Source: Rhodococcus sp. HNM0563 (lineage in GTDB: Bacteria; Actinomycetota; Actinomycetes; Mycobacteriales; Mycobacteriaceae). From it: DNA of 64,000 nt. Each line of letters opens with the position of its first letter. Position 1 is the stretch's first letter. The notes under the pieces are model-generated. The model saw only the letters and a program-made list of their open reading frames with translations. It did no database searches and had not been told where the DNA came from. The stretch is from positions 104,222-168,221 of the forward strand of contig NZ_JAASAF010000007.1 in the NCBI RefSeq assembly GCF_012726195.1, given 5' to 3'. Of this stretch, positions 46,397 through 54,238 are shown in pieces. A program made the translations under genes and the position numbers.

Positions 46397-46460
46397 GGCC
46401 CCGCGACCCGTGATGTAGCCGGGCGGGGCCGACGTGTGTCCGTAGGCCGCTCGCGCGGCC
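46397..46460 (+). promoter_or_regulatory. Two hairpins in the ABC-F leader, attenuator-like
   Basis: Hairpin 1 has arms GGCCCCGC (46397-46404) and GCGGGGCC (46423-46430). Hairpin 2 has arms GGCCGC (46445-46450) and GCGGCC (46455-46460). The right arm of hairpin 1 could instead pair with the left arm of hairpin 2, so the structures may be exclusive. There is no strong T-tract. Confidence 0.45.
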
Positions 46461-46521
46461 GTTCGTCAGAAGCGCAGTCGTCCATATTGCCGTGGTCGAC
46501 GCGCCTCCATCCGGAGGAAGA

Positions 46522-48171
46522 ATGACCATCACTATCACCCTGCCCCGACGTGCGCGTGCGCAACTCGGAGCGACCGGCGTGCACGTCGCACGCGGTGGCC
46601 GTCCTGTACTGCAGGGCGTCGACCTCGCCTTGACGCCCGGTGCGAGGCTCGGTGTCGCCGGCGACAACGGTCGCGGTAAGACGACTCTGATCAATGTGCT
46701 GGCAGGCCGGCTCGAACCAGATTCGGGCACAGTGCGGTGCTTCGGGTCGCTCGGGGTCGCCGAGCAAGAGATGGCCGTCACCGAGACCCGCACGGTCGGT
46801 GACCTCATCGACATCGAGCTCGTCCATGTTCGTGAAGTGCTGCGCCTGCTCGACGAGGCAACAGTTGCCCTCGCCGAGCAGGAACCCGGTGCGGCGGAGG
46901 TGTATACCGACATCCTCGATGCCGCCGAGCAGCTTGACGCGTGGGACGCCGACCGCCGGGTCGATTCCGCCCTAGATGCCCTGGGGGCGATAACCGATCG
47001 GTCGCGGCTGCTCACCGAAATGTCGGTGGGGCAACGCTACCGCGTTCGGCTGGCTGCTCTGCTCGGCGCCGAGCACGATTTCCTGCTCCTCGACGAACCG
47101 ACCAACCACCTCGATGCGTCAGGGCTCGAGTACCTCACCGAGCGGCTGCGTACCACCCGCAGTGGCGTCGTCCTCGTCAGTCACGATCGTGCTCTGCTCA
47201 CTGACGTCGCGACGTCGATTCTCGACCTCGACCCCAGTGTCGACGGTCGTCCACGCCTGTACGGCGGCGGGTACGCCGGATATCGCAAGGGGCGAGTCGC
47301 GGAGTACGAGCGGTGGGTCGACGAGTACAACCGTCAGCAGGCGGAGCATGCGCGTCTTGCCGTCGATCTCGAGGCAGCCCGGAACCGGCTCGTCTCCGGC
47401 TGGCGCCCCGACAAGGGGACCGGCAAGCACCAGCGCGCCACCCGCGCCCCCGCCCTGGTGCAGTCGGTGCATCGACGACAGGAGACGCTCGACGAGCATG
47501 CCGTCACCACTCCACCACCGCCGCTGAAATTCTCGATGCCCGCGCTCGGCGCGGAGCTCGACGGGATCGGTACCGACGCCCCGCTGATTCGAGCAGAGGA
47601 CGTTGCCGTGTCGGGTCGTCTCCGCACGCCGGTCTCACTCACGCTCGGCGCGGGCAGCCGGCTCGCGGTGACCGGACCCAACGGGGCCGGCAAGTCGTCG
47701 TTCCTCTGTGTGCTCGCAGGCGAATTACCGCCCACCTCCGGAGATCTGGAGATCGTCGAGCACGTGCGGGTCGGGCGGCTCGCCCAGGAGTCACCGATGC
47801 CGTCCGGGGCGTCCGTGAGAGACGTCTACGACAGGCACGTCGGCGCGCTCGAATCCGCAGGTGTCGTGCCGGGCGCGGAGGTGGTGGCGCTCGAGGAGCT
47901 GGGTCTGTTCACCGATCATGACCTGGATCAACGAGTTCGGGATCTGTCGATGGGGCAGCAACGCAGACTGGATCTCGCGATGGTACTCGCCGCCCGCCCC
48001 CATGTGCTGTTGCTGGACGAGCCCACCAACCATCTGTCGATCACGCTCGTCGACGAGCTGACCGAGGCGCTCGGAGTGACCGATGCGGTGGTCGTGCTCG
48101 CGACACACGACCGGCAGCTGCGACGCGATATCGCCGACTGGCCGCATCTCGAACTGGGAAAGGTCTCCTGA
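46522..48171 (+). CDS. ABC-F family ATPase, probable ribosome-protection protein
   Basis: A 549-residue soluble protein with two ATPase domains and no membrane part. Walker A motifs are GDNGRGKTTLI and GPNGAGKSSF; signature motifs are MSVGQRYRVRLA and LSMGQQRRLDLA; Walker B motifs are FLLLDEPTNHLD and VLLLDEPTNHLS. The linker (about 255-330) carries the arm that reaches the ribosome in this family. Members of this subgroup often give resistance to macrolides, lincosamides or related drugs. ATG 46522 follows GGAGGAAGA. The leader with promoter, short ORF and hairpins suggests drug-induced expression. Confidence 0.87.
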   Translation: MTITITLPRRARAQLGATGVHVARGGRPVLQGVDLALTPGARLGVAGDNGRGKTTLINVLAGRLEPDSGTVRCFGSLGVAEQEMAVTETRTVGDLIDIELVHVREVLRLLDEATVALAEQEPGAAEVYTDILDAAEQLDAWDADRRVDSALDALGAITDRSRLLTEMSVGQRYRVRLAALLGAEHDFLLLDEPTNHLDASGLEYLTERLRTTRSGVVLVSHDRALLTDVATSILDLDPSVDGRPRLYGGGYAGYRKGRVAEYERWVDEYNRQQAEHARLAVDLEAARNRLVSGWRPDKGTGKHQRATRAPALVQSVHRRQETLDEHAVTTPPPPLKFSMPALGAELDGIGTDAPLIRAEDVAVSGRLRTPVSLTLGAGSRLAVTGPNGAGKSSFLCVLAGELPPTSGDLEIVEHVRVGRLAQESPMPSGASVRDVYDRHVGALESAGVVPGAEVVALEELGLFTDHDLDQRVRDLSMGQQRRLDLAMVLAARPHVLLLDEPTNHLSITLVDELTEALGVTDAVVVLATHDRQLRRDIADWPHLELGKVS

Positions 48172-48183
48172 ATTCACACTTTC

Positions 48184-49344
48184 TCAGCCGTACACCTGTG
48201 CGTAGAGGTCGCGGATCTCGGCGTCGGTCGGAACCAGCGGATTGTTGTTCGGCGAGCCGGAAGCCAGTGCCTGCTCGGCCATCAGCGGGATCAGTTCGTC
48301 CCACCGAGCCTTGTCGATGCCGTAGACCTTCGGTGTGGGAACCTCGACATCGCGACACAGTTCGCGTAGTGCCTCGACGAGGTTGTTCGCCGCGGCTGTG
48401 TCGTCGTCGCTGCTGATGGCCACGCCCAGCGCTCGCGCGCAGTCGGCGTAGCGGGATTCTGCTGCTCCGACAGAGAAGGCGGTGACGGCAGGGAAGAGCA
48501 TCGCGTTCGACAGTCCGTGCGCGACATGGAAATGCGCACCGATGGGTCGGCTCATACCGTGCACGAGGGCGACGGACGAGTTGGAGAACGCGATCCCGGC
48601 CTGGGTGGCGGCAAGCATCATCTGCTCGCGTGCTTCGTCGTCGCTGCCGTCGACATACACACGTCGCAGCATGCGACCGATCGTGCCGATGGCGATGAGC
48701 GCAAGGCTGTCCGAGAACGGGTTGGCCTTGCGGCTGACGTAGGCCTCGATGGCGTGGGTGAGGGCGTCGACACCGGTGTCGGCGGTGAGTCTCGGCGGCA
48801 TCGACAGAGTCAGTCGGTAGTCGATCACCGCGGCGACCGGAAGGAACGCCAGACCGGGGCAGAGCATCTTCTCGTCGTTGGCGCTGTCGGTGATGACGGT
48901 GAACTGGGTTGCTTCCGAGCCGCTTCCGGCTGTGGTGGGTACGGCGATGATCGGGAGGGCCGGCCCGACGTTGTTGCGCGGGGCCTTGTACTCGCGCATC
49001 TGCCCGCCCTGCCGCCCGAGGATGCCGAGTGCCTTCGCGGTGTCCATCGGGCTGCCACCACCGAACCCGATCACCGAGTCGGCGTCGTGCTCGGTGAGCG
49101 CGGCGACACCCGCCGCGAGCGAGTCGGTGGTCGGGTCGGGTACGGCGTCGGCGAACAGGCGTGGTGTGGCGCCGGCTGCCTCGAGGTTGTCGAGCATCTT
49201 CTGGGCGGCGCCGGTGCCCACTTGGAACGAATCGGTCACCACCAGCGGGCGTGACAGGCCGAGGCCCGAGACAACGTCGCCGATCTCGCCGACGGCGCCG
49301 CCACCGATGCGCATGATGCGGGGCAGTGCGATGGGTGCAGTCAT
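48184..49344 (-). CDS. Iron-containing alcohol dehydrogenase
   Basis: A 386-residue group III alcohol dehydrogenase. The NAD motif GFGGGSPMDTAK lies at 93-104. Metal ligands are Asp193 and His197 (GVDALTHAIEAYVS), His262 (VHGMSRP) and His276 (HFHVAHGLSNA). The substrate is unknown. Convergent with the ABC-F gene, 12 nt apart. No link to the catechol routes is visible. Confidence 0.92.
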   Translation of the reverse strand: MTAPIALPRIMRIGGGAVGEIGDVVSGLGLSRPLVVTDSFQVGTGAAQKMLDNLEAAGATPRLFADAVPDPTTDSLAAGVAALTEHDADSVIGFGGGSPMDTAKALGILGRQGGQMREYKAPRNNVGPALPIIAVPTTAGSGSEATQFTVITDSANDEKMLCPGLAFLPVAAVIDYRLTLSMPPRLTADTGVDALTHAIEAYVSRKANPFSDSLALIAIGTIGRMLRRVYVDGSDDEAREQMMLAATQAGIAFSNSSVALVHGMSRPIGAHFHVAHGLSNAMLFPAVTAFSVGAAESRYADCARALGVAISSDDDTAAANNLVEALRELCRDVEVPTPKVYGIDKARWDELIPLMAEQALASGSPNNNPLVPTDAEIRDLYAQVYG

Positions 49345-49475
49345 GGTCGGATCATGTCATCCGAAGGCTGATATGGGGTGTCATCATCTCGAAGTCGGTG
49401 CTGGGCAGGACGAGAGGACTACTCGCACTGAGCAGTGGAGCGGAAGGCTTCGTACAGGAGCCCGGGCCGCAGACC

Positions 49476-50690
49476 CTACGCAGCGGGGTGGGTGAGTGTC
49501 GCCGAGTGGCCGATGGTCGCGCCCCCGTCGAGCATCGTCTTCATGAAGTGCTGCTGTTCGCGCACACCCCGCGCGGCGGCACGTTCGCGTCCGTCACGGC
49601 GTAGCGCAGCACACGACCGCAGGAGGTTGAGTGGCAGTTTGAGTACCGGGTACCAGGGCAGGACGAACATCGGCAGGCCGAGTTCCCGCATGGCGCCGGG
49701 GCCGAGGAAGGCCGCCGTGATCGACAGGTGCTGCGATCGCGCGAGCCGGCGGCGAAAGCTCTGCCCGGTCGGATAGTTCCAGGCCAGTGGGTCGTCGGCC
49801 ATGGGGACGGAAAGCTGCTTCGTGGTCTCGTCCGGCGTCGACAGTGCATACGACGTGTGGAGAAGCACTCGGACGCAATCGCGGAAGCCGATGGGCAGGA
49901 ACTCGTCGGCTACTCCCATCAGCGTCCCGACGTATCGGGTCAGGTGCGCGACGGCTTCGTACTCTGCGGGGCGATTCACCATGCCCATGCCGATTCCGCC
50001 CATGACCGGTGCGACCAGCGCGCCGACGAGGGTCGCGGCCATGTCGGTCTGATTGATGGGTATACCCCACGTTTCGGTGCTCCAGTCGGGCATGGCCGAG
50101 ACATGGCGCCGGACGATCGCGTGGATGAGCCGGACATGAACGGTCGAGCGGTAACCGATGCCTCGCGGGGTGAGCCCGCCGGGGCTGATGACGTCGATCG
50201 CCCATTGGGATGTTTCGGCGAATCGCGCGTTCGACCCTTTCTCGAGCGCTCCGGTCCGCAGGAGTGTCCGGTTGAATCCGGAGAACATGTAGCCGCCGAG
50301 CAAGGCGACGTCGCGGGCGATGTACAGACCATCGGCGCCGCCGCTGCGCATCACGCGCGCCCCGAGTTCGATCTTGTCCCAGTCGACCCAGTCGGGCACG
50401 GTTTCGACTTCGGTGAAGAAATCTCGGAGTGGCGGGGGCGCGTCGTCGATGCTGTCGATGCCGTCGGCGAGCGCCTTCTCGAACAGCGGTCTGGTGTCTG
50501 CCGATCCGACCGAGTACATCCAGTCGACGAGGCGGTCGGCGGGTGCGTCCCCGACGAGAAGGCATTCGCCCATGCGGCGAAATTGTGCCTCGTCGGGCTT
50601 GCGCAGCCCCATGATCAGGCCGAACGCTTTGATCCCTGTGGGAACAGCGCATGGTGCGTCGGGGTGGCGCGACGGAATCGGAGTGGTCAT
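49476..50690 (-). CDS. MpaB/Lcp-like haem protein (DUF2236)
   Basis: A 404-residue protein of the oxygenase MpaB family, which includes latex-clearing protein (rubber oxygenase). The core RGIGYRSTVHVRLIHAIVRRHV has the Arg, Thr and His pattern of this family, and DWSTETWGIPINQTDMAATL follows. Unlike secreted rubber oxygenases it shows no Tat or Sec signal peptide, so it probably acts inside the cell. The substrate is unknown; oxidation of an isoprenoid or other lipid is possible. Confidence 0.78.
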   Translation of the reverse strand: MTTPIPSRHPDAPCAVPTGIKAFGLIMGLRKPDEAQFRRMGECLLVGDAPADRLVDWMYSVGSADTRPLFEKALADGIDSIDDAPPPLRDFFTEVETVPDWVDWDKIELGARVMRSGGADGLYIARDVALLGGYMFSGFNRTLLRTGALEKGSNARFAETSQWAIDVISPGGLTPRGIGYRSTVHVRLIHAIVRRHVSAMPDWSTETWGIPINQTDMAATLVGALVAPVMGGIGMGMVNRPAEYEAVAHLTRYVGTLMGVADEFLPIGFRDCVRVLLHTSYALSTPDETTKQLSVPMADDPLAWNYPTGQSFRRRLARSQHLSITAAFLGPGAMRELGLPMFVLPWYPVLKLPLNLLRSCAALRRDGRERAAARGVREQQHFMKTMLDGGATIGHSATLTHPAA

Positions 50691-50798
50691 GCGCAGCCTT
50701 TCAGCGTCCGAACTGTGACAATTGATGTTGTCAGATGCTCGGTCACTCGTCCAGAGCTGGAAGTCCCGACTTCGGGGACGGACCGTCGGTCGGAGGAG

Positions 50799-51716
50799 TC
50801 AGCTACCGGCGTCGCGCGCGGGAACAACACTGTTGCTCGCAGGCACGATCGAATACGCGAGGGCCTGGACCAAGAACTCGAGTTCGGGGGTCGGGGCCGT
50901 GCCGCTCCGTACCACGCCGCATACCGGCACCCGCAGCAGACGACGGTTGTCGCGCATGAACTTCAGCCCTTTGCTGGGGGTCTCGGAGGCGGTGCTGGCG
51001 TACAGCACCGTCCAGGCGCGCGGATTGGTGAGGACCTCGAGGGTGGCCGTGTGATCGCTTGCGATCGCCGGACCGAGGCGGACACGTCGCCCCACTTCGA
51101 CGAACGCGTCCTCTATGACGCGGTGCAGCAGCACCTGGCTGTTCCGCGGCGGCAGCAACAGGGGAAAGTGGGCCAGCTCGCCCAGGTCGACGGTCGAGAA
51201 TGCGGACAGCGGATGGTGGCCCGAGGTCACGATCACCAGATCCTCGATGCCGAGTCGCACCGTTTCGAGGCCCGGGCGATCCACCTCGCCGCGGATCAGG
51301 GCGAGGTCGGCTTCGCCCGAGGCGACAGCGTTGACGCGGTCGGTGAAATCCTTGATGACGAACTCGACGTCGATGTGGGGGTAACGCTCGCGGACCTGGG
51401 AGATTGCGTCGAGGCTCTGCGTTGCGAAGCTCATGTTGGCAGTGATGCGGATGCTGTCGCGAGGTTCGGTGGCGACTTCGAAGGCGCGCGCTTCGAGGCT
51501 GAGAACTTCCGACGCGATCGGCATCAGCCGCAGGCCGGCAGCGGTGAGCTTGACCGATCGCGTCGAGCGGTCGAACAGGCTCGTGCCCAGCTCATGCTCC
51601 AGTTTCGCGATCTGGTGGCTGATCGCGGACTGCGAGATGAAGCACCGCTCGGCCGCGCGGGAGAAGCTGGACTCCTCGCCGACCGCGAGGAAATAACGTA
51701 GCTGCCGGAAGTCCAT
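50799..51716 (-). CDS. LysR family transcriptional regulator
   Basis: A 305-residue LysR-type regulator: the N-terminal helix-turn-helix SSFSRAAERCFISQSAISHQIAKLE and an effector-binding domain. Divergent from the NADH dehydrogenase gene at 51841; the palindrome CTCATTTATGAG (51722-51733) lies directly upstream of its start, a good place for autoregulation. The effector is unknown. The DUF2236 gene lies 108 nt downstream on the same strand. Confidence 0.9.
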   Translation of the reverse strand: MDFRQLRYFLAVGEESSFSRAAERCFISQSAISHQIAKLEHELGTSLFDRSTRSVKLTAAGLRLMPIASEVLSLEARAFEVATEPRDSIRITANMSFATQSLDAISQVRERYPHIDVEFVIKDFTDRVNAVASGEADLALIRGEVDRPGLETVRLGIEDLVIVTSGHHPLSAFSTVDLGELAHFPLLLPPRNSQVLLHRVIEDAFVEVGRRVRLGPAIASDHTATLEVLTNPRAWTVLYASTASETPSKGLKFMRDNRRLLRVPVCGVVRSGTAPTPELEFLVQALAYSIVPASNSVVPARDAGS

Positions 51717-51721
51717 CTCAC

Positions 51722-51733
51722 CTCATTTATGAG
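51722..51733. promoter_or_regulatory. Palindrome between LysR regulator and NADH dehydrogenase genes
   Basis: CTCATTTATGAG is a 12-bp palindrome with arms CTCAT and ATGAG, starting 6 nt upstream of the LysR gene. A second one, AGGTAGATACCT (51784-51795), lies closer to the dehydrogenase gene. Both are operator candidates for the LysR product. Confidence 0.4.
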
Positions 51734-51840
51734 CAGAACAGATAACAGTTTTTCGAATATCCCAGGTTACTGGATACCAAGGGAGGTAGATACCTAGGTT
51801 GGAGGTCATACATGAACTTCAATGTGGAGGTATCGACAGC

Positions 51841-53292
51841 ATGGGTGGTGCAGACAAGGGAGTGACGACCGTCGTCGACCGGACCGAGGTAGTGATCGTC
51901 GGATCCGGATTCGGTGCTCTCGCCGTGGCGAAGAAGCTCGGCAAGGCAGGCACGCCGTTCGTCCTCATCTCGGAGACCACCGAGCACCTTTTCCAGCCCC
52001 TGCTGTACCAGGTCGCGACGGGCGTCATTTCGCCCGGCGAGATCGCTCCCTCCGTGCGCGCCATCCTCGCGAAGTACCCGAACGCCGATGTGCGTCTCGG
52101 CCGCGTGGTCGATGTGAACCCCGACGACAACACCGTCGTGTACGAGGCCGGCGGCAAGCGTCACACCCTCGGCTACGAGCACCTCGTCGCCGCGACCGGC
52201 GCTCGGCAGGCCTACTTCGGCCGCGACGAGTTCGCCGACCTGACCTTCGCTCTCAAGACGGTCGACGACGCCGAACGCCTGCGTCGCCAGATCATCCGCT
52301 GCTTCGAGGAAGCGCACATCACGACCGACCCGGAGCTCCGCAAGAACCTGCTCAGCTTCATCGTCGTGGGCGCAGGCCCGACGGGTGTCGAACTGGCCGG
52401 GCAGATCAAGGAACTCGCCCAGCGCTACTTCGCGGAGTCGATCGGCAACATCAAGGGCGAGGACGTCACCGTCACGCTCGTCGAGGGCGCCGACAAGGTG
52501 CTCCCGCCGTTCGGCGGCAAGCTCAGCGAGTATTCGAAGGAATCGCTCGAGAAGGCCGGTGTCGATGTCGTTGTCGGCACGATGGTCACCGACATCGACG
52601 AACACGGCGCCACCTTGAAGACGGCGGACACCGGCGAGAGCCGCCGCCTCACGGCCGAGACGATCATCTGGTCGGCCGGAATCCAGGCCAACGATTTCGC
52701 CGACGTGCTCGCCGAGCGCACGGGTTGCGAGACCGTCCGGAGCGGGCGACTTCTCGTCGACAACGACTTCACCGTCGGACGCGCCGACAACATCTACGCC
52801 ATCGGCGACATGGTCACGCTCGACAACCTGCCCGCGCAGTCGCCGTTCGCGATGCAGGGCGGCCGGCATGTCGCGAAGCTGATCCTCGGCAAGGCGCCCG
52901 CGGGGACCGCGTTCCAGTACCGCGACAAGGGCAGCATGGCGATCATCAACCGCTTCCGCGCGATCACCCGCGTCGGCAAGATCGAACTCACCGGGTTCAT
53001 CGCGTGGGTCCTGTGGCTCGCTGTGCACCTGGTGTACCTCGTCGGATTCCGCAACCGGTACATCGCGGTGATGTCGTGGTGCGGTTCGTTCCTCGGCCAC
53101 CGTCGCCCGCACTTCTACTACGCGCAGGAACTCGAACCGGCAGCCCCTGCCGAAGAAGAGAAGCCGGCCGACGCGCCGAAGTCGGACGCATCGAAGGCTG
53201 CTGCGCCCAAGACGGGCGCAACCAAGAACCTGAGCAAACGGGCGAAGAAGAAGGCTGCGGCGGCCGCACGGGAACCTGTCCCGGTCTCGTAG
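51841..53292 (+). CDS. ndh: Type II NADH dehydrogenase (NDH-2)
   Basis: A 483-residue non-proton-pumping NADH:quinone oxidoreductase of the membrane surface. FAD motif VVIVGSGFGALAVAKKL starts near 17, NAD motif FIVVGAGPTGVELAGQIKEL near 175, IYAIGD near 318 and a C-terminal hydrophobic membrane helix FIAWVLWLAVHLVYLVGF near 385. The tail after 430 is unusual: an Ala/Lys/Glu/Pro-rich, highly charged stretch of about 45 residues. ATG 51841 has GGAGG 10 nt upstream. A 17-codon ORF (51812-51865) with its own GGAGG overlaps the start in another frame. Confidence 0.92.
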   Translation: MGGADKGVTTVVDRTEVVIVGSGFGALAVAKKLGKAGTPFVLISETTEHLFQPLLYQVATGVISPGEIAPSVRAILAKYPNADVRLGRVVDVNPDDNTVVYEAGGKRHTLGYEHLVAATGARQAYFGRDEFADLTFALKTVDDAERLRRQIIRCFEEAHITTDPELRKNLLSFIVVGAGPTGVELAGQIKELAQRYFAESIGNIKGEDVTVTLVEGADKVLPPFGGKLSEYSKESLEKAGVDVVVGTMVTDIDEHGATLKTADTGESRRLTAETIIWSAGIQANDFADVLAERTGCETVRSGRLLVDNDFTVGRADNIYAIGDMVTLDNLPAQSPFAMQGGRHVAKLILGKAPAGTAFQYRDKGSMAIINRFRAITRVGKIELTGFIAWVLWLAVHLVYLVGFRNRYIAVMSWCGSFLGHRRPHFYYAQELEPAAPAEEEKPADAPKSDASKAAAPKTGATKNLSKRAKKKAAAAAREPVPVS

Positions 53293-53397
53293 GAACCCCG
53301 GCGCCTCAACGAAAGTTCCACGAACGAGGCCCGATCGCAGACAGTTGCAAGGGGCCACCCGACACTGCTGCCGGTCGGTGGTGATCAGATCGCGAAG

Positions 53398-53426
53398 ACG
53401 CTCGGCTGGGTATCCCAGCCGAGCGT
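53398..53426 (+). terminator. Rho-independent terminator of ndh
   Basis: Perfect 13-bp arms ACGCTCGGCTGGG (53398-53410) and CCCAGCCGAGCGT (53414-53426) with a 3-nt loop TAT, followed by TTTTGTGT. A strong canonical terminator 105 nt after the ndh stop. Confidence 0.9.
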
Positions 53427-53482
53427 TTTGTGTAGGCGGCCGTTGAGTTCGGAGCGACGTGCGCGAGGGTTAGGCCAGAATT

Positions 53483-53773
53483 ATGTACATGTCGACTCTT
53501 CCTGTTGCCGATGCCCGGGCGCAGCTGTCGCGCCTGGTCGATGCGGCCGAACACACCCATGAACGATTCGAGATCACCCGCAACGGACGCCGTGCTGCGG
53601 TCCTACTGGGTGCCGACGACTACGACGCGTTGCGGGAGACGATCGCAGTGTTGTCGGATACCGACCTGCTGGCGGCGCATCGCACCGGGCGGGACGAAGT
53701 CGAGAGCGGGGAAGTAGTCGATGCTCAGGACCTGTCCCGGATGATGCGCGATGCCCGGTCGTCGGGAGAGTGA
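53483..53773 (+). CDS. Phd/YefM family antitoxin, orphan
   Basis: A 96-residue antitoxin: STLPVADARAQLSRLVDAAEHTHERFEITRNGRRAAVLLGADDYDAL followed by an acidic helix and tail. Its stop overlaps a GTG (GTGA) that begins a RelE-type toxin, but the toxin is reduced to its two ends. So the antitoxin is left without a partner and may be decaying or act only in regulation. Confidence 0.86.
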   Translation: MYMSTLPVADARAQLSRLVDAAEHTHERFEITRNGRRAAVLLGADDYDALRETIAVLSDTDLLAAHRTGRDEVESGEVVDAQDLSRMMRDARSSGE

Positions 53774-53861
53774 CTACGCCGCCAGATGACCGGTATCGGT
53801 TGGTGATGGCGCGCTCGGTGCGCTGGCGACTTCCCACCGCGCCGATGCCTATCGCACGTGA
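53770..53861 (+). pseudogene. RelE-type toxin scar with internal deletion
   Basis: Starting at GTG 53770, VTTPPDDRYRLVMARSVR reads as the N-terminus of an actinobacterial RelE toxin. Immediately after, in another frame, ALATSHRADAYRT and a stop at 53859-53861 match the expected C-terminus (HRRDAYRT). The middle, about 50 residues, is missing, so an internal deletion destroyed the toxin. Confidence 0.7.
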
Positions 53862-53927
53862 ATCCGTGTGAGGCCGTGAATGCTTGGAGACGTTGATCGG
53901 CTGATGGGAGTGCGGTGCGGGACTGAC

Positions 53928-54039
53928 GTGTGCGCCCCGCGACCCGACCGGGTATATGTATGCGAAAGGGGGGCGCACACCAGGTCACGCATGGTGTGCG
54001 GTAGTCAGCACCCTCCTCCCATATCCGAGAGGAGTCGAT
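53928..54039 (+). promoter_or_regulatory. Candidate switch-like structured leader RNA
   Basis: Three pairings stand in order: GTGTGCGCCCC (53928-53938) with GGGGCGCACAC (53970-53980); CGCACACCA (53974-53982) with TGGTGTGCG (53992-54000), sharing bases 53974-53980 with the first; and CTCCTC (54013-54018) with GAGGAG (54029-54034), which covers the ribosome site of the next small ORF. The first two are mutually exclusive. No known riboswitch class was recognised. Confidence 0.45.
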
Positions 54040-54204
54040 GTGTCGATCCGATCCACGTCCAACGCCAAGGTCAGGTCGCAGACCCAGCATCAGCGTCCGC
54101 ACCGCACCGTCGAGCACGACGGTCCTTCGTTCACCGAGGCCATCCATTCCCGCTTGTTCTCGAACTACGAGCCTCCGCGAGGTGATCGTCCCGGAGCGGC
54201 CTGA
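54040..54204 (+). CDS. Small hypothetical protein (54 residues)
   Basis: An ORF starting at GTG 54040, 5 nt after GAGAGGAG, encoding a 54-residue basic, hydrophilic peptide with SFTEAIHSRLFSNYEPPRGDR near its end. No family recognised. It is preceded by a possibly switching RNA structure and followed after 34 nt by the CurA-like gene. Weakly supported because of its size. Confidence 0.35.
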   Translation: MSIRSTSNAKVRSQTQHQRPHRTVEHDGPSFTEAIHSRLFSNYEPPRGDRPGAA

Positions 54205-54238
54205 CGTCGACGAGACAGTTAGGGCAGACTGCGAGAGT

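Noticed and set aside
49728..51701. Plus-strand frame of 657 codons across two minus-strand genes
   Set aside because: It spans the DUF2236 and LysR genes in antisense and has no recognisable domain.
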